From assembly GCA_038881635.1 (NCBI GenBank), contig JAVZPJ010000007.1, positions 2,675 through 40,385 of the forward strand: 37,711 nucleotides of DNA, given 5' to 3'. The notes under the pieces were generated by a model. That model did not search any database. It saw nothing but the letters and a program-made list of their open reading frames with translations, and was not told the origin of the DNA. Below, piece after piece: positions 34,734 through 37,711 of the stretch; positions within the stretch are counted from its first letter, which is position 1, and every line of letters starts with the position of its first letter. Source of the stretch: Sulfolobales archaeon (GTDB taxonomy: Archaea > Thermoproteota > Thermoprotei_A > Sulfolobales > AG1). Made by a program: the position numbers and the translations under genes.

Positions 34734-36338
34734 ATGAGAGGTTTTGTAAAAGGATTTGTGAATGGCAGGATCTATGCTTCTTTTAATCCTAGAATAACAG
34801 CTAGCGCGATGCTGGTAGTAGGTGGTAGAGTTTCTTATCTCGGAGACACTTCCAGGGTGAGGTCTATGGCTAGAGATCTGAATGGAGAGATTATAGATCT
34901 TGAGGGGAGAATCGTTCTCCCAGGTTTTATAGATTCTCATGCTCATCTTGATGGTATAGGTTCTAATCTTAATACTCTAGATCTGAGGGGGGTTAGAAGT
35001 GTTAGAGAGCTTAAGGAGAGAGTTAGAGAGTATATTCTTAAGACCTCTTCAAAATGGATCATTGGAAGAGGATGGGATCAAGAGCTTTTCGAAGAGAAGA
35101 GATGGCCTACAAGATGGGATCTTGATGAGGTCTGTAGTGAGAGACCTGTGATCCTTACTAGAGTATGCGGTCATGCCGCGGTTATGAATACTAGAGCATT
35201 AATCGAGGCAGGTGTCATGGATATTCTCTCAGAAGATGTATTGAGAGATGAGAAGGGAGAGCCCACAGGTATTATAAGAGAGCATATTCTAAGTATTGTT
35301 AAGCAGAAGATTAGAAGAGATATGGATTTGAATACTCTCGAGAAATATCTTCTCGATGCAATGAAACATGCTGCTTCTCAAGGTGTTACTACAATAGGTT
35401 TTGTAAGTTGCGACCCTATATATCTACATGCTCTACTAAGCTTGCGTCAGAAGATCAAGCCTTTGATCAGGGTTAGAATATATCTAAGTCCTGGATCGGA
35501 TCCTAATGGGAGAGATATAACTATGCTCGATACTATCAGAAGACTTGGAATCTACAGAGGTTTTGGAGATGAGTATATAAGGATACAGGGTTTCAAGATA
35601 ATAGCTGATGGAAGTCTCGGAGCTAGAACTGCATGGCTTTCAAAACCATATTCAGATGATCCCAGAAGCTCGGGTTATCCTAATATAGAGAAGGATCTTC
35701 TGAGGATAATAGCAAGAGAAGTAGATAGATTAGGACTTCAACTCGCGATCCACGCTATAGGAGATAGAACTCTTGATATGATACTCGAGATATATAGAGA
35801 GCTTGGAAGTGTGGAGAGGAAGAGACATAGAATAGAGCATGCATCGCTGGTGAGAGATGATCAATTGGATATCCTTGGAGATTTGAAACCTGTTCTCGTG
35901 ATCCAGCCTAGATTTGTATTGGGAGATTGGTGGGCTTTAGAGAGGATTGGTGTTGAGAGAATCAAATGGTTGTATAGGTTCAAGGATTTTATAAGGAGAG
36001 GAATCCCAATAGCTATTTCAACAGACTCTCCTGTAGAACCTTTAAATCCTTGGGAGACGGTATACTCGGCGGTAACTAGAGGAGAATATGATAATATATC
36101 ATACTTCGAGTATTCTAGAGATCAGAGGCTAAGTCTCGATGAAGCTCTCCACTACTATACCAAGGGATCTGCTTACGCTCTAAGTGATGATGAGATAGGA
36201 TCTCTTGAGGAGGGGAGGTTCGCTGATTTCATTGTAGTAGATAGAGATCCTTTTGAAATAGATCCAAGAGATCTGAGGAGTATAAGAGTTATAGAAACAT
36301 ATCTAGGTGGAGAGAGAGTTTATCCTGAGAAACCCTAG
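34734..36338 (+). CDS. YtcJ-type amidohydrolase
   Basis: Metal-dependent hydrolase of the amidohydrolase superfamily, YtcJ group, 534 residues. The N-terminal beta domain carries FVNGRIYASF, and the barrel begins with LPGFIDSHAHLDG (HxH at 69-71). Group features follow: GRGWDQELFEEKRWPTRWDL, CGHAAVMNTRAL, IADGSLGARTAWL, AIHAIGDRTLDM, RIEHASLV and the final aspartate in ISTDSPVEPLNPWETVYSAV. I chose ATG 34734, as the family starts here and a TATA box is about 30 bases before it; an ATG at 34686 would add 16 residues. Members act on amides or related bonds; the substrate is unknown. It may follow peptide uptake, but there is no operon link. Confidence 0.92.
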   Translation: MRGFVKGFVNGRIYASFNPRITASAMLVVGGRVSYLGDTSRVRSMARDLNGEIIDLEGRIVLPGFIDSHAHLDGIGSNLNTLDLRGVRSVRELKERVREYILKTSSKWIIGRGWDQELFEEKRWPTRWDLDEVCSERPVILTRVCGHAAVMNTRALIEAGVMDILSEDVLRDEKGEPTGIIREHILSIVKQKIRRDMDLNTLEKYLLDAMKHAASQGVTTIGFVSCDPIYLHALLSLRQKIKPLIRVRIYLSPGSDPNGRDITMLDTIRRLGIYRGFGDEYIRIQGFKIIADGSLGARTAWLSKPYSDDPRSSGYPNIEKDLLRIIAREVDRLGLQLAIHAIGDRTLDMILEIYRELGSVERKRHRIEHASLVRDDQLDILGDLKPVLVIQPRFVLGDWWALERIGVERIKWLYRFKDFIRRGIPIAISTDSPVEPLNPWETVYSAVTRGEYDNISYFEYSRDQRLSLDEALHYYTKGSAYALSDDEIGSLEEGRFADFIVVDRDPFEIDPRDLRSIRVIETYLGGERVYPEKP

Positions 36339-36363
36339 ATCTTTGAATAAGATTCTTTGAGAA

Positions 36364-36774
36364 TCATCTTAGAGATGTTATTCTTCTACCGAATCTACTT
36401 ATTACAAGACCTTTCAAAGGATCTATGTAGAGAGCCCATGCATTTATTATGTCTCTTCCAATATATGATTCATAGTTCTTCTCTCCTGAGATGATCTCTG
36501 CAACGTAGAGGATTACAGGAATGCTTATTATAAATCCATTGAGAACACCCTGATCGATTCTGCATAATCCCTTGATCTTAAGAATCGAATCTTTTATCTT
36601 AATAATCTCTTCAACAAGATCATCAGGTTTTTCGAAGCATCTCAGATCTTCTGCTATATCTCTTAGAATTATACTATATCTAAGCCCTGGATCTACTAAT
36701 GCTCTAGCATAGCTAAATCTTTCTCCGCTGAACATCCCAAGCAGTATAGATATCTCACTCAATAATCTCACCAC
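36364..36774 (-). CDS. Unknown small protein
   Basis: Up to 136 residues. Not recognised. It has a hydrophobic-rich, probably helical sequence with one possible membrane segment (LNGFIISIPVILYVAEIIS) and a C-terminal NAWALYIDPLKGLVISRFGR. The start is uncertain: GTG 36774 or the next GTG, or a TTG at 36762 with GGTGA about five bases before it. TATA-like CCTAAAAACCC (36788-36798, minus) fits a start near 36765. The neighbours on both sides are on the other strand, so it is alone. Confidence 0.55.
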   Translation of the reverse strand: MVRLLSEISILLGMFSGERFSYARALVDPGLRYSIILRDIAEDLRCFEKPDDLVEEIIKIKDSILKIKGLCRIDQGVLNGFIISIPVILYVAEIISGEKNYESYIGRDIINAWALYIDPLKGLVISRFGRRITSLR

Positions 36775-36866
36775 AAGCCTGCTCGAAGGGTTTTTAGGTA
36801 CACCTAGTAAGAATACCTACTCTATCTTAATAGCTATAACCTCTAATTATAAGATGGTGTAATCAT

Positions 36867-37711
36867 ATACCAAGCTTAGATCTGGTTAGAGACCCCAGAT
36901 TTAGGCTTGTTATCGCATCGCTTATCATAACTATTCTAATAATACTGCTGAGAGTAGTCGTCTATATGATCACGGGGAGTATAGCTGTTCTAGCAGATGT
37001 TATTCATAGTAGTAGTGATCTTACTGCTAATATCATAGCTATTACAGCTCTAGCATTTTCTATGAGAAAACCTGATGAGGAGCATCCCTATGGTCATGGG
37101 AAAGCTGAGGGTATAGGATCCTTTTCAATATCACTTATCCTACTATTTCTAGCATCATTAATAATAATGCAAGCTCTCTCAAGAATGATCTCAGGCTCTG
37201 TAGAAGTAGAATTCACATTCTACTCAGTACTACTATTGATCATAACACTAGCTCTAGACCTATGGAGATCTAAGGCTTTAGAGAGAGGTGGACTGAGATA
37301 TGGATCTATGATTCTAAGAGCTGACGCTCTCCACTATAAGAGTGACTTCTATATAACATCTTCGGTGCTGGCAGTAGGTCTTGTTGATCTGATCTATAGA
37401 AATGAATCTCTAATACTAATCTTAGACTCTGCAATAAGCATAGGTATAGCAGGGTATATAATCCTTGCATCATATAGAATGATGAGATTATCACTAGACG
37501 AGCTTATGGACAGATCGCAGAAAGAACTTGCAGAACTCTTCATCGAGGTATCAGAATCACTTGGTGCTAGAGTTAGATCTGTTAGAAGTAGAAGAGCTGG
37601 TAGAAAGATCTTCATAGACGCAGTAATACTACTCCCAGAAGATCTCAAGATAGATAAAGCTCACGAGATAACAGATGAAATAGAGAAGAACATCAGAAGA
37701 AGAATAAGAGA
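36867..37711 (+). CDS. Cation diffusion facilitator (CDF) transporter, 3' end outside window
   Basis: Membrane exporter of Zn2+ or a similar ion, in exchange for protons. The first helices carry ITGSIAVLADVIHSSSDLTA with the metal site DxxHxxxD (D44, H47, D51), then HPYGHGKAEGIGS, and the second site HYKSD in ADALHYKSDFYITSSVLAV. The cytoplasmic domain begins ELFIEVSESLGARVRSVRSR and runs off the right edge. The frame is open from 36840 but has no ATG, GTG or TTG before 36966, which lies after the first helix. An ATA at 36867 sits seven bases after GGTG (36856-36859) and gives MPSLDLVRDPRFRLV as N-terminus; I use it as a tentative start. Confidence 0.85.
   Translation, partial: MPSLDLVRDPRFRLVIASLIITILIILLRVVVYMITGSIAVLADVIHSSSDLTANIIAITALAFSMRKPDEEHPYGHGKAEGIGSFSISLILLFLASLIIMQALSRMISGSVEVEFTFYSVLLLIITLALDLWRSKALERGGLRYGSMILRADALHYKSDFYITSSVLAVGLVDLIYRNESLILILDSAISIGIAGYIILASYRMMRLSLDELMDRSQKELAELFIEVSESLGARVRSVRSRRAGRKIFIDAVILLPEDLKIDKAHEITDEIEKNIRRRIR

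Overview
The window looks like a piece of a hyperthermophilic or thermophilic crenarchaeal (Thermoproteota) chromosome. Reasons: archaeal replication genes (PCNA and a eukaryote-type primase small subunit), an archaeal FtsY, an Lhr-type helicase, mevalonate kinase, TATA-box promoters about 25 bases before starts, GGTG(A) ribosome-binding sites, frequent GTG/TTG starts, AGA as the main Arg codon, and Thr/Pro-linker solute-binding proteins. I could not place it to genus. Coding is dense, with many ATGA/TTGA overlaps and no rRNA, tRNA, insertion sequence, CRISPR array or phage gene that I could support.

Layout. 1-3738 (+): a sugar-type ABC importer (binding protein cut by the left edge, then two MalF/MalG-type permeases, the first with a ~180-residue helical insertion). 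3758-4690 (-): ftsY. 4809-7682 (+): Lhr-like helicase. 10765-7669 (-): an ABC-2 exporter ATPase and permease followed by a PHP phosphoesterase. 12876-10980 (-): PCNA and primase PriS, overlapping. 12946-14353 (+): a HAD hydrolase and a crotonase. 18416-14378 (-): an electron-transfer flavoprotein operon, etfB-etfA-fixCX, with a fused FixC-FixX. 18504-20154: a divergent pair, an XRE regulator and a multi-CBS protein. 23369-20270 (-): gcvPA-gcvPB-DUF2283, the split glycine decarboxylase. 26055-23434 (-): a small membrane protein, a TctA-type permease and mevalonate kinase in one overlapping operon. 27456-26137 (-): HD phosphohydrolase. 27525-33923 (+): a full dipeptide/oligopeptide ABC importer (binding protein, two permeases, two ATPases). 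Then an unknown gene (-), a YtcJ-type amidohydrolase (+), an unknown gene (-) and a cation diffusion facilitator (+) cut by the right edge.

Together the genes suggest a heterotroph that imports sugars and peptides, breaks down glycine and acyl-CoA compounds, and passes electrons through an ETF/FixCX complex to the quinone pool. The peptide importer, the amidohydrolase and glycine decarboxylase fit peptide or amino-acid use.

The most striking direct observation is a perfect 136-bp direct repeat at the 3' ends of the two peptide-transporter ATPase genes. It runs through the stop codon into the ribosome-binding site and ATG of the next gene, so a recent copy event from dppD onto dppF is likely. 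Other points worth a look are the helical insertions in the MalF-type permease and in EtfB, the FixC-FixX fusion with a ~40-residue spacer, the ectodomain of the ABC-2 permease, mevalonate kinase in a TctA operon, a CDF gene with no canonical start codon, and the great excess of the hexamer AGATCT. I saw no clear defence or mobile system.
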